A stretch of 64,000 bases of DNA from Acarospora socialis (lineage: Eukaryota > Ascomycota > Lecanoromycetes > Acarosporales > Acarosporaceae): assembly GCA_025617375.2 (NCBI GenBank), contig JAMYGW020000001.1:3968001-4032000 (forward strand). Direction: 5' to 3'. Shown piece after piece: positions 24,670 to 34,995 of this stretch (the first letter of the stretch is position 1; every line of letters starts with the position of its first letter). A program made the translations under genes and the position numbers. Under the pieces are notes generated by a model. The model searched no databases. It was not told the origin of the DNA and was given only the letters and a program-made list of their open reading frames with translations.

Positions 24670-25578
24670 TCAAAAATCCTTGACTCTCTCGCCAGATTCG
24701 ATTCTCTTCATCTCTGAAGCTGCTTTCGAAGCAAAGTCGCGGGTCTCTTGTGGTACTTCGGCATTTTCCGCAATCGACTGAAACCCTTCTCTCCACAAAT
24801 CCCAACGCTCTCTGCTGAAGCCCCTGGTGCCATCCCAAAGAGGTCCACCCACTGCTGGATCCCCCTCCAGAGAGCCAGGCTCCCAAACTTTCTGAGCTTT
24901 GAAAATCCGATCTCCGGCATAATAGATCCATACCGCTGCTCCAGGCACGTTGAGATGTAGCTCATCCGGCTGGAGCGGCTCTTCAAGAGCGTCTCTCATG
25001 GCCCAGATGGCATGTACATCGGGGTCGTCTCCAGAAAGGTGGCTGACCCGGGCCAGAAATGCATTCAGCCGAGTGTGATCCTGACGGAGAATGGCCCCGT
25101 GCTTGTATCTGTTCGGAAGGTCGATGGCCATGTCTTGAGTGGAGGAGTACCCTCGTTCCCTTACAACGGACGCAGGATTGTCCCAGCCTTCCTTCATACC
25201 CGGTCCGAACAACGGCAGATCAGTCCACAGGTAGAGCCCCCAGATCGAACGCTTTGGGCCGGGTGGTGGAGGACGCTCGGCCAGGGCTGAAAGGAGTAGC
25301 GCTAGCTTGTCTTGCCACGGGTGATCATGAGGAATCTGCCAGACAATATCGTTGAAAGTCATCCACAAAGCCTCAAGTTCAGTCTCGACCTCGTGAAGAT
25401 TATCATCTTCTAAATAGTGACGCTCAATGGGTGCGGTAACGGTTTGCTCGGTGGTGGTCAAGTCCGACAGCCCTTGAAGGTAATTCATCAAAACAGAAAA
25501 TGCCCGATCTGCAGCGGTGTGCAAGTTACCCCGAGGCATCGGTATCTGCTCGATTTGTAGGATTGAGACTTCAGCCAT
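24670..25578 (-). CDS. DUF3632-family protein of unknown function
   Basis: Single exon, 302 residues from MAEVSILQIEQIPMP; an in-frame ATG at 25647 would add 23 residues with no similarity to the family. The layout fits DUF3632, a family restricted to filamentous fungi: ALWMTFNDIVWQIPHDHPWQ and LALLLSALAERPPP near the start, LYLWTDLPLFGPG, then NAFLARVSHLSGD and WDLWREGFQSIAEN near the end. It is predicted soluble, with no signal peptide or membrane helix. No biochemical role is known to me. Confidence 0.7.
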   Translation of the reverse strand: MAEVSILQIEQIPMPRGNLHTAADRAFSVLMNYLQGLSDLTTTEQTVTAPIERHYLEDDNLHEVETELEALWMTFNDIVWQIPHDHPWQDKLALLLSALAERPPPPGPKRSIWGLYLWTDLPLFGPGMKEGWDNPASVVRERGYSSTQDMAIDLPNRYKHGAILRQDHTRLNAFLARVSHLSGDDPDVHAIWAMRDALEEPLQPDELHLNVPGAAVWIYYAGDRIFKAQKVWEPGSLEGDPAVGGPLWDGTRGFSRERWDLWREGFQSIAENAEVPQETRDFASKAASEMKRIESGERVKDF

Positions 25579-26603
25579 GATGCAGTTCACAAGAGACCAT
25601 AGGCTTGGTGTTTGATGAGTGGATGTGGGAGCGCTGAAACGGCACAAGAACAGCAGGGATATCTGACATGATGAGAAAAGTGCTGCTCAAGGATGAATGA
25701 ATTGACCGTCACGTCAGTTGTAACGAGCACTTCTCTCAAGCACACTTTTCGACTTTTAACCCAGGCCCTAAATATGTAAGTTCCTTGGAGGGCGGGCTAT
25801 TTCCGTTTCTGTAGATAATCCAGCAATCTCATATGTATATAGCCACAAGAGTCATCAGTCGAGCCCAAGATCCAAGAAGGCCCTCGAGTGATAGTATCTA
25901 CTACAGCAACGGGTTTCGACCTTTCTTGGATGTTACTGTGTCTACCAAGTCTTGGTATGTAACTTTTGTCAGTCGCGCTTGACTCGAAACTGCCTGCTTC
26001 CGCGGATTCTATCTACCATAGGACTATTGACTTTTGTCACAGCTCCAACCGCTTTCCCATGCATACAGTAACTTGGCAAGCCCCCGCATCAGACAGGCTG
26101 CAGTCTTTACGACCGCGTGTCGATGTGTGCAATGTATATATGCTATGTATAAGGAAGCACTACTGCAGAGTAAGACAAGGTAAAGCATACCTGTGGTAGG
26201 GACCACAATCAACCAAACGTAGAAAGCAAAGACCATTCATCGCGCCACAATTACAACGACAGGACGCGATGCGATGATCCGGACAACCAGTTTTCCCATC
26301 CCTCCCGCCTAAGTAAGATACTGACGTGAGGAGAGCAGAAGAAGGATGGCCAAGGACACTGATGGTAAGAGAAAGGGTTGCCCCCTGGCCGCACCAGCCG
26401 CTTTGAAAGTGACGAATTCACACTAACCTAACCAAACCACCTACCCTCGCAGCACCCAAGACTTTGGACACAGTAAGCAGGGCACAAATACCCGACGAGG
26501 CGAGCAAGACTCCCAGTCTATCTCGCTTCAGGTCCCCATCCATCCATCCGATCGCGCACACCAATAGGATTGCCCCACCACCCCTCCCCTCAGCGCAGAT
26601 AAT
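25579..26603. other. Intergenic, nothing recognised
   Basis: About 1 kb between the DUF3632 start and the end of the Tudor/HVA1 gene. An open frame on the plus strand that runs through 26464-27417 is the antisense shadow of the lysine-rich Tudor gene. Confidence 0.4.
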
Positions 26604-27541
26604 CTACGAAGTCTTCTTCGACCTCGTCCGACTCCCAATCCCATCGCCATTGGCCACGGGCCGAGCTTTCCTTTCCTTCGCTTTTTTCTCCGCACCGCCT
26701 GCGCCGGCCTTCGTCTCGCCCTTCTTGGGCCTTCCCGGGCCCTTTTTCTTCGGCGCGGCCTCGTCGGGCTTGCAGTCTGCCTCTTTAATCTCGTTGTTTG
26801 TGTCTTTGGTTTCAGTGACGACTTTCTTGGCGGGACGGCCCTTCTTCTTCTTCGTTCCGGCGTCGGTCGTGTCCGTCGTCTTGGCGTTCGCGCTGGCGTT
26901 GGCCGTCTTTTGTTTCTTCGGCGAGGATTCGTCCTTCTCTACGCCTACTTCTTCGCCTTTATCCCCGGCTTCACCCTCTCCGTCCTCGTCTTCCCTCTCC
27001 CTCTTCTCTCCCGTTTTAGCCCCCTTCCCCTCGTCCTCCTTCTTCTCCTCGTCCACACCCTTCTCCTCATCCCCCTCCGCCGCGCCACCCTCACCCGCGC
27101 CATCATGCTTGCTCTCAACCTCCAGCTCGCTCGCCCGCTTCACGACGTCATTTCCCGGCCGGGAGATGTGCACGGCGGGATTGTCGAGCTCGCCGTGCCG
27201 CTTGATCGTGTTGCCCCGCTTGGATTGGATCGTCACGTCGCCGTGCTCTTTGACTTCCGCGACGGTGCCGCTGGGGCGTCCGCCGGACCATTGCCATGAG
27301 ACTGTGATGCGCAGAAAGGAGAGTCAGTGGGCGGTGCTCTCGGTGGGTATAGAGGGAGGTACGCGCGAGGCGATGCGATGGGACGTGAGGGTATTGATGG
27401 GAGGACGGGTCGGGTGATGGGTACAGCGCAACGACGCGCACAGCGCATGTGTACTCGTACAATATGCCGACTAGTTCTGAGAAGAGAAGAGAATATGATA
27501 AACATACCTTCATCCCCCTTCTCGATCTTCTCGTCAGCCAT
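26604..27541 (-). CDS. HVA1-type Tudor (DUF2945) protein with AT-hooks
   Basis: Exons 27541-27508 and 27301-26604 give 243 residues. The first 60 residues form the small Tudor-like domain of the hypervirulence-associated (DUF2945) family: IEKGDEVSWQWSGGRPSGTV, then EHGDVTIQSKRGNTIKRHGE, DNPAVHISRPGNDVVKRASE. The rest is a long acidic then Lys/Ala-rich tail with two AT-hook-like cores (KKGRPAKK and KKGPGRPKKG). Together they suggest a nuclear DNA- or chromatin-associated protein. The intron (27507-27302, 206 bp) is long for this window, but removing it joins KGDE to VSWQW exactly as the domain needs. Confidence 0.8.
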
Positions 27542-28477
27542 GCCCGATTGCGACTGGGAAGAGGACGCTATGGATGTTCTGCTTTTGCGCGCAAAGGTTC
27601 GAAAACACAACTGTCGTGGTCGCAATGAGTAGGCGACTTTGCGCGTAGAAAGAATTATGTTGGGCGATGAGGGACGGATGTTGTTGACACTGATGAATGG
27701 ACGGGAAGGTGAAGGTCGGAAGGTCTGTCGTCTGGGAGATTGGGTTGGAGATGCGATGCGCGGACGGGATGCGCGACGCTAGTCATTTGGTCTGGATCAT
27801 CCCGGGTAAGTTGATGGATGTTTGTTTACTGGGTACTCGGGTAGGAAGGATGCTATTTATAGAATATTGTGAGGTACCAGCTGGTGGGGAACTCCTGGTA
27901 GACCTTTCGATAGGTACGGTAAGGCTCTGCTTGGACGATATCATGGATGCAGTAGGTATTGGCTTTGCGACTGTCAATAAGTCTGGGGAACTTATCTCTC
28001 ACTGGAATCCCTAACTCGTACCTTCGCTACGTAAGTCGATCCACTTCCTTGGTCTAAACGTAACCTTGTTCTTTCTTCCCTCACGATGGAGCCGATAGAC
28101 TCAAAGGCATGAAAATGACTGCGGTTCTGAGAAGCGGACTCTATTTCAGCTTGTAGAGCCTGTTATCAGATGACATCACCCCACCAGATCCGAGATCCGT
28201 GTGATGCTGGTGGACATGTACTACGAAATTGGACATCGTCCGTAGCAATCTATCTTCATGTAAAAGGCTCTCTAACCTCATCGCATCGCTGACTCCTCAG
28301 AAGCGTCACACCTGTAGAGTGTCATCTAGTGAATAAAATATCTCCCTCTCACAATGGAGCACGTGTCAATGTGCACATGAGATGAGTTCCATGCAAGAAC
28401 ACAACAAGGGGGTATTTGATTACTATGGTGCTACACTAAGCCAAAATCTAACCGGATCCAAACCACTCTTACAAACA
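27542..28477. other. Intergenic, nothing recognised
   Basis: 936 bp upstream of the Tudor gene and downstream of the large unknown gene. A plus-strand frame at 27697-28014 has no supporting features. Confidence 0.4.
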
Positions 28478-30214
28478 CTACTTATGCCAACTCTTCCCAC
28501 CCTCCTTCCTCTTATTCCACGGATCAGAAGGCATGACCCAACCCCTCGCCCTCTTCGCGTCCCTCTTCTCGCCGACCTGCGGCTCCGGGATCCAGGCGTC
28601 CTTTTCCAGAAAGTGCTGCCTCGTCATCGCGGCCGGCGCGCCGACGTCCAATCGCCAATAACACTGTCCCAGCAGTGGTTGTTCTTTGGCCATCATGTGC
28701 AGGTACCAGAGAGCCAGACAGGCGGTGAGACCCGTCTGCGTCTTCATCTCGATGGTCGGGGCGAGCTCGAGGAAGCCAAAGTACGGGATCGAGTCCGTCC
28801 CCGCCCGCACGCAGACCAGTTCGATCTCCGTCATGATGAAGCCGTAGCGGCAGCTGTGCTCGCGCATGTAACGGTGCAGGTGGGAGAGGCCCTGCAGGTA
28901 CTCGACCCGACGGTGGGGGGCCTCGTAGCGCATGCTGGTGTTCCAGCGGTCGAAGGATTTGACGAGACCGACGACTCGACCGCGACCGTTGCCGAATATC
29001 GTCTTTTCCATGTCGTTTTGGTAGTTCGCCACGAAGTGAGGTCCATCTCGCGACATGTCGGCGCGCATCGACATGTATGAGGGACCTTGGGCCACTTTCA
29101 ACGCAGCGTTGACTTTAGAAGCGTAGAAGTCTCGACAGATCTCGTGTAATGCGTGCTCCGAGTCTGGGTGGAGACGAGTACTGGCGCTGCCGACAGGTGG
29201 TAAGGCTTCGGCTTTGAGGTCGGCGCGGAGTAGCTTCGCAAAATCCGGTATGCTCTCGATTGTGTCGAGGTTGAAGTCGTCCCACGAACTCAGGTTGCGG
29301 ATGTCCCACCAGAAATGAGTATTGAGTCCTCTGCCGATGTTCACGTTGACCTGACGGACAAGATTCACCGCCGGATTTGGTCCGGTCAGATATTCCATCA
29401 ACGTCGAGGTGGGCTCCTCATACTGCGAGTAAGACGCACTATCGTCGTACACGGTGTATTGAAGCTCTGCCGGAAGAGTATAATACTGCATCGGTCGCAC
29501 CAGCATCGGCGCTGGGGGTACAAATGTAGAAGCGCCTGGTACGACTGAAGGGGTGTATTGTGCGGTCGAGATGTATGCAGGTAGTTGTCGGTACGTGGGG
29601 AAGCCGTACTTGCCAAGGATCGAATCGTCAATGCTTGAAGCAGAACCTGACCGAGAATGGGAATTGAAACTCTTGCTGCCGTGGGAGGGTGTGAATGTGA
29701 TTGGAGAGTTCAGCGCCGAGCTTCCACGAGAGCTGAACATGGATGTGGCGGAGATGGGGGAGATGAGGGGTATACAGTCGGGAGGGCTGGTGACGCTCCT
29801 CTGAGGAGCAGGTCGGGTTCGGTAGGGAGTGAAGCCTGGAGGGTTCCGTGCGGTTGACAAAGCTTTCCTGTGCCGTCTCGGACCTCCGGCCGAGGATGGT
29901 TCGACGCTCTGATCCTGAGGCCTGATCTTTGGCAGGAGCAGCGGGCCATGATGCCTGACGGGGGACTTGACCGGTGTCGACAAGTCGGCGTTGACAGATG
30001 CGGGAGAAGAGTGACCGGAAAGGGAGTATACGGACGAGCCGGAGGTGTTGCGGCTATGTGCGCTATCGCTGATCAACGGAGGAGGTTCGGAGGCAGGCGG
30101 TGTGGTAGGTCTGTAGTAGTAGGGTTCGAGGGAGGATAGAGTCTCATGGCTGTCTGACGTTAGCAGGCGCACAACAGTGATGTCTTGAGAGATCACCCAC
30201 GCTGTAGTAGTCAT
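28478..30214 (-). CDS. Conserved fungal protein of unknown function (often mislabelled sialidase)
   Basis: Unspliced frame of 578 residues from the first ATG (MTTTAWVISQD). The N-terminal 250 residues are Ser/Pro-rich and disordered. The C-terminal 300 residues are a compact conserved domain: MEYLTGPNPAVNLVRQVNVN, GRGLNTHFWWDIRNLSSWDD, then FIMTEIELVCVRAGTD, PYFGFLELAPTIEM and LALWYLHMMAKEQPLLGQCY, ending WVMPSDPWNKRKEGG. Orthologues in other filamentous fungi are, as I recall, sometimes labelled sialidase, but I see no Asp-box repeats or beta-propeller pattern. It might be an interaction or nuclease-like fold. Predicted intracellular. Confidence 0.75.
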   Translation of the reverse strand: MTTTAWVISQDITVVRLLTSDSHETLSSLEPYYYRPTTPPASEPPPLISDSAHSRNTSGSSVYSLSGHSSPASVNADLSTPVKSPVRHHGPLLLPKIRPQDQSVEPSSAGGPRRHRKALSTARNPPGFTPYRTRPAPQRSVTSPPDCIPLISPISATSMFSSRGSSALNSPITFTPSHGSKSFNSHSRSGSASSIDDSILGKYGFPTYRQLPAYISTAQYTPSVVPGASTFVPPAPMLVRPMQYYTLPAELQYTVYDDSASYSQYEEPTSTLMEYLTGPNPAVNLVRQVNVNIGRGLNTHFWWDIRNLSSWDDFNLDTIESIPDFAKLLRADLKAEALPPVGSASTRLHPDSEHALHEICRDFYASKVNAALKVAQGPSYMSMRADMSRDGPHFVANYQNDMEKTIFGNGRGRVVGLVKSFDRWNTSMRYEAPHRRVEYLQGLSHLHRYMREHSCRYGFIMTEIELVCVRAGTDSIPYFGFLELAPTIEMKTQTGLTACLALWYLHMMAKEQPLLGQCYWRLDVGAPAAMTRQHFLEKDAWIPEPQVGEKRDAKRARGWVMPSDPWNKRKEGGKSWHK

Positions 30215-31625
30215 AGCGATGGTGGTGGGGCAGGTCACACTGATTGTATTAAGGGAGACCAGCTCCTGTATGAAAGTCTATAGGACAAAGAGAGAGAGAC
30301 AAAGGAGATTCGTGAGTGTCTAAGGCTGCGCTTGAGTGATCAAGCAAACATCTAATGGATAGAAAACATCAGAGCTGAGTGTGGCGATGGGCCCCATACT
30401 TATCCTCCACCGGCACCCATTGGTGAGGGAAGTAGCAGACAGCGAGACAGCCCTAGCCCATTGCTAGATCTCCAGCAGAGATATGCTGAAACATGTAGAG
30501 ATGGGGAGACACATCCGGATTCGGTGAATATAGAAACCCATCCCGAGGAGGCCAGCGGCGAGACCTGGGAATCCGAAACATGGGGCTCCCTTGGTCCTGC
30601 CACGAAAGTCGCGCGTCAAGATTCTGGAGTGTGTGTAATGGTTAAGGTAAGGCAGGTAAGTTGAACTATTATTATTATGCTTTGGGTTCCTGAAAGCAAG
30701 ACATGATGCTATTTGAGGCATCCATACCTTACTTATGCCGGCGGATCGCCCGTCTACTTTGATGCGATCGATACGGAAGAAAGACAGAAAGGGAGTTCTC
30801 GGATTCAGTGTGCCTTGAAGCCAGGCGATAGTATCGTTGTCTCATATAACCAAGCGCCGATGCAATCTTGGGTATTAGATCAAACACACAACTATGAGGA
30901 AGAAGAGTGCCTCAACTGCTGCTCCTCGGCGATTGCGATAGTTTCAGAGAACACGTCGGGCGCCAAGTAAGAGATTACACGTCGCCGATGTATGTATGTG
31001 TACGAGTATGTGTACGAGTATGTGTATGTGTAACGTTATGGTGTATGTGCGATGCGAGGTGAAGTCGTCGGGCGCGTCCATTCTATTTCAGCGACACAGC
31101 GAATCTGATTGGCCAAACACTGCGTCATTAGCCGCTGCACGATCTTTGACGAAACAGACCCAAAAAGTCATCTTCAACTCCAGAATTGCTAATTGGCTAC
31201 TCCGGACATGTTTCAGGTTGATCGAGAGTTGTGAGTCATCAGATGGTGTTACTTCGCAGCTACATCTACCAGGTACCTGTATGTAGGGCAGTCTACCGCA
31301 CATCGAAGGCAGCGAGTACTCTACAGAATACAAGCTCATCTGGCGTTGGCAATAAGCTACCGGCAGATTGAACGTTGACTCTTCCCTTTACGTGCGTATA
31401 TGAATGGCCCCATGACGGCAAGCCACATGATAGAGACGAATTACATATTGGGAACCACCTAGGTATTCTGAGCAACTCACTCATGCTATCTGTCCTCATC
31501 GCTCTCTGAAGAACCCGAATACCGATATTGAAGACCCGCAAGACGCCGCCCTACCTACCGCAAAAGCCCGTGCATTCAATGCCATACTGACAATCAGACC
31601 CTTCCCAACAGTACTGGTCTTACCC
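30215..31625. other. Intergenic with a GT-rich tandem repeat
   Basis: 1.4 kb upstream of the large unknown gene and downstream of the oxidoreductase gene. An 86-codon frame at 30713-30970 has no recognisable domain. The tandem repeat is listed separately. Confidence 0.4.
30990..31031 (+). repeat. Short tandem repeat, TGTATGTGTACGAG type
   Basis: Two to three imperfect copies of a 12-14 bp unit built from TGTATGTG and TACGAG. A simple-sequence tract with no coding context. Confidence 0.7.
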
Positions 31626-33279
31626 TTACCGAGTATTAACTTGTGAGTCAACATTGTCCTCCCACCAAGTTTCCCAGTCCACAATCTGCTTGCCCCTTCT
31701 GGCATCCTCGGCCGCAAATACCATGGCATGACTTCGGATCACGTCTTCCAGCGAGCATCCAAGATACAAAGCCTGCGCCTCTTCCGCCCTCATGCCCTGT
31801 TTCTTGACGGCATCAATGGCCTTGACGTACTGCATTGCGAGACCGTCGTCGCCTCCCCCGTGACCACCTCCAGGCTGATGTGGGTAATGCGTCTGTGTTT
31901 GACCGGTGCGGAAGTTATGCACTCTGATAACCTTGCTGTCGTATTCTACCTCGCCTTCCGTGCCGTATACCCTTCCTCGGCGCTCGCATATCTTCTCCGT
32001 AAATGCGATCATGTGGAGGGTCGCGGTTTTGGCGCCTCTGCCCTTCAGCCTAGCCGTCGCGTCGATCTCGGCGCTTGATGGAAGGGGATCATCTTCCCAG
32101 GTGATAGTGACATATTGATCATCGCAAACGTCGTTTCCAGCCTCATACACGCATCGACCAAACCATGACCGCCCATCAACCTCAGTCGTTGGCGTGTTGA
32201 TATTGTAGTCTTCACCGAGACGTTCCATAAGCTCGGCTTCTGCCCGATGCGGACCACCGTCCTTAAGACAGTCCTCAATTTCTGGAATGACAATCTTTAC
32301 AGGCCAACCCATCCTGCCTTGCTGCAAATGCCGCTCGTTGTAGATCTTCTTCGCACTATACAGACATTCCGGTTCCGCTGGGCAAGAGAGACAATTAGTG
32401 GCCTCCCCTGCCAGGACAGGCTTCCTCGATCTTTTGAAGTACTTGAGGGAACCACTAGACGACACAGACGATGGCAGATGGAGTGGCTGGTCTCTACCAG
32501 GCGGAGAGCAGAGTAGCCACAGCAGTAAATCAACGTCATGACATGACTTCGTCAGCAGTGAGGGTGCCGTCGTCGACTCCTTCCGCCAGTGTCCTCTGTT
32601 TTAGGTTTAGCAACCATCGAGATATATCTGGATTGCCCACTGACCTAACATAACTATGGGAAAAATGCCACCATCCCACCGGCTCAGTGTGCTCTATCGA
32701 AACAATATCTCCAATGGCTTTATCCTCCACTAGAAATTTGTATAGAAGCATATTGTGCGGACTGTAACGAAGCACATGTCCAACAGAGAACACCTTTTTC
32801 GGCGACGGCGCTGCGCCCTCAGGACGTAAAGACCTATAGATGTTCAAGCAACTTTGCATCGTTGTAGCTAGGGGTTTCTCGCTCATGATATGAAGATTCA
32901 AAGGCGCAAAAGCAATGATGATCTCCTCATGCATCGTATCCAGCGTGCATACAAAGATGCCATCAACTCCTGGAGGTACATCTTTCCCATGTTCTGCCTG
33001 CTGTCGGCGCTGTAGCTCGTAATCAAGAAACTCTCTCCACCCGCAGAACTCTTGCCCTTCTCTCGGACCATCGTTGCCCCAGATATATCTACGTCCGAAC
33101 TGTTGGCGCTGGAATGCGAAGGGCTCCGCTACGGCCACTATGATTCCATCGGTCGACTCCTTGACCGCACGAGCGTATGCATTTCCACGAGATCCCGCCC
33201 CAATGACTAAGAGTCTTGGAGGAGAGGATGACTGCTCGATTTGGTTAAGACCTTCTCCTGTTACTTTGACGATTTCCAT
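31626..33279 (-). CDS. Gfo/Idh/MocA-family NAD(P)-dependent oxidoreductase
   Basis: Exons 33279-32645 and 32595-31626 (49-bp intron, branch GCTAAAC) give 534 residues. The N-terminal Rossmann fold shows RLLVIGAGSRGNAYARAV, then GIFVCTLDTMHEEII and the family hallmark SEKPLATT (MSEKPLATTMQSC). The catalytic/substrate domain has APSLLTKSCHDVDLLLWL (the H-D pair typical of the family) reconstructed just past the intron. A cysteine-containing insertion (NCLSCPAEPECLYSAKKIY) follows. The family oxidises or reduces sugars, inositols and related polyols; the substrate cannot be read from the sequence. The start is 87 bp from the divergent REX2 start. Confidence 0.88.
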
Positions 33280-33366
33280 GTGGATCCGACTTAGATTGCA
33301 ATTGCGTTTGCAAAATTAGCGAGAGATCCTCAGCGGTGGCCATCATGGTTCCTTATCTTCGTTTAC
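33280..33366. promoter_or_regulatory. 87-bp divergent spacer, oxidoreductase / REX2
   Basis: Only 87 bp separate the start codons at 33279 (minus) and 33367 (plus). If the upstream REX2 start is right, both genes must share an extremely compact promoter or transcripts must overlap. If REX2 instead starts at the internal ATG at 33547 the spacer is 267 bp. Confidence 0.45.
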
Positions 33367-34180
33367 ATGAGCTTGAAGTCACTTAAGACGCAGCTAACGT
33401 TACTCCACATGGTTGCACTCAGTCAACCAGCCTTGTGCAGATCTTGCTTCGCCTTACCAACGTATCGAGCCAAGCGAGCCCTCGCCCCTTTCTACGGAGA
33501 CACGGCTTTGATCCCGAAAGGGCTCGGAGGAAGATCGCAGCACAGAATGGCAGTGACACCGTCCAAAGATCCTTTGGTATGGATCGACTGCGAGGTAGGG
33601 CACATGTGGAAATAATGCACTATTATACTACAAGACGCTGAGATTGGCATCTTAGATGACCGGTCTCAATGTCAACACAGACAGTATCCTTCAAATCTCT
33701 TGCTTCATCACAGATTACGATCTAAATGTGATGGACGCAGAAGGATGGGGAGCCATTGTCCATCACGACAAAGCCTCTCTGGACAGAATGGACGAATGGT
33801 GTACTCGGACGCATGCTTCAACCGGCCTGACTGCTGCGGCGATAGCATCGTTAACCACGGCGGAGGACGCAGCACAAGGCCTCTTGACGTATATTCAAAA
33901 CTACGTTCCCACACCACGCTCCGCTTTGCTTGCGGGCAATAGTGTGCATGCCGACAAGGCGTTCTTGAGCCGAGCGCCATATGATAAGGTGCTTTCACAT
34001 CTCCACTACAGGATCCTAGACGTGAGTTCTATCAAGGAGGCGGTGAGACGTTGGGCGCCGAGAGAGACGCTGGAATTGGTACCGAACAAGAAGGGCCGAC
34101 ACGAGGCTCGAGAAGATATTCTTGAGAGTATCGAGGAGGCACGGTTCTACCAGCAGAAGTTTTTCAAGCGGTCGAGTTAA
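33367..34180 (+). CDS. REX2: Oligoribonuclease, DEDDh exonuclease
   Basis: Exons 33367-33594 and 33656-34180 give 250 residues. The intron falls exactly after the catalytic WIDCE; exon 2 resumes MTGLNVNTDSILQISCFIT. Other DEDDh landmarks are WCTRTHASTGLT, LLAGNSVHADKAFL (Asp), HLHYRILDVSSIKEAVRRW and the C-terminal GRHEAREDILESIEEARFY (His and Asp). The enzyme degrades two- to five-nucleotide RNAs to mononucleotides. The N-terminal 60 residues are basic and lack acidic residues at the front (MSLKSLKTQLTLLHMVALSQ), fitting a mitochondrial presequence as in yeast Rex2; the internal ATG at 33547 (MAVTPSKDP) would give a cytosolic form. Confidence 0.94.
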
Positions 34181-34362
34181 AGAACACTATTCCTTCGCGT
34201 AACCAGCTTCTGTATATTCACTGGACATGCTAATAGGTGGTCAATCAACGCATCGCCAGCGAAGTCGGGGAAGTACCACAATCGAAACCAATAGTCGTGA
34301 TGAATGGCCTTCTGCCATTGATTGACTTTGGTGGAGCGTTCGCTGTAGACCGAGATGTTGCT

Positions 34363-34995
34363 TCAGGCCTCCACGCGAAATCTACACTTCGCTCCCGGAA
34401 TGACTTCCAAAGCCCCATCAGCTTGTTTCCACACTGAGCCCTCACCGTCCTCGGACATAATTTCCTCTAGCTCCCCAATCATATATCCTTCCGGCTGCAT
34501 CTGCTGAACGCCGATTTCATACTCCTCTCCTGGCTTCAAGAACTGCATACCAAGGGGAAAGAGCATCCGGTACCTCTCCACGCCCTTCTCCTTCAGCTTC
34601 TCGTAATCGTAAGGCTCATCATGTGGCCTGAATGAGACTCGCACAACGCTGGTCTCCCCAGGTCGCAGGCCTAAGAACTCGTTCTTGTGCTCTGGTGTTA
34701 GTTTGGGCAGAGGAGGGTAGCTTCTCCAAATGTCAACACGTGGGAGATATTCTTGCCGGCCGCTGCTGGCATGGTGAAGCGTGAGTGCACTTTGCAGGTT
34801 TAGTGGCCACAGGCGACTGCGTTTTAGGGCGATAATGATTGGCTGACAGTGTTGGAGCGTTATGTACATTTCGAGCTGTGGCTTTTCAGTGTTGGAGAAT
34901 GAGATGACCGGCGGTAAATTAGCAGTTACGAGGAGTCGAGGAGGTAAAGAGGTTGATGATGCCCTGGAAGCCATAGTGGAAATTCCGGCTGTCAT
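34363..34995 (-). CDS. Conserved small fungal protein, function unknown
   Basis: Unspliced frame of 210 residues (a second in-frame ATG at 34974 gives 203). It opens with a beta-rich stretch (PRLLVTANLPPVISFSNTEK, LEMYITLQHCQPIIIALKR), followed by FLGLRPGETSVVRVSFRPHD and YRMLFPLGMQFLKPGEEYEI, then a Glu-rich C-terminus ending VIPGAKCRFRVEA. The beta-strand pattern resembles an immunoglobulin-like or arrestin-like fold seen in many small uncharacterised ascomycete proteins. No signal peptide or membrane helix. It is convergent with REX2, 182 bp between stops. Confidence 0.65.
   Translation of the reverse strand: MTAGISTMASRASSTSLPPRLLVTANLPPVISFSNTEKPQLEMYITLQHCQPIIIALKRSRLWPLNLQSALTLHHASSGRQEYLPRVDIWRSYPPLPKLTPEHKNEFLGLRPGETSVVRVSFRPHDEPYDYEKLKEKGVERYRMLFPLGMQFLKPGEEYEIGVQQMQPEGYMIGELEEIMSEDGEGSVWKQADGALEVIPGAKCRFRVEA

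Noticed and set aside
26464-27417. 317-codon plus-strand open frame rich in Ser, Pro and Phe
   Set aside because: It is the antisense of the Lys/Glu-rich Tudor/AT-hook gene; composition is the reverse complement of AAG/GAG codons.
28382-29080. 232-codon plus-strand open frame
   Set aside because: Lies antisense to the conserved minus-strand gene at 28478-30214 and has no family resemblance.
28478-30214. Sialidase annotation
   Set aside because: No Asp-box repeats or other sialidase features are visible, so the product is left as unknown.
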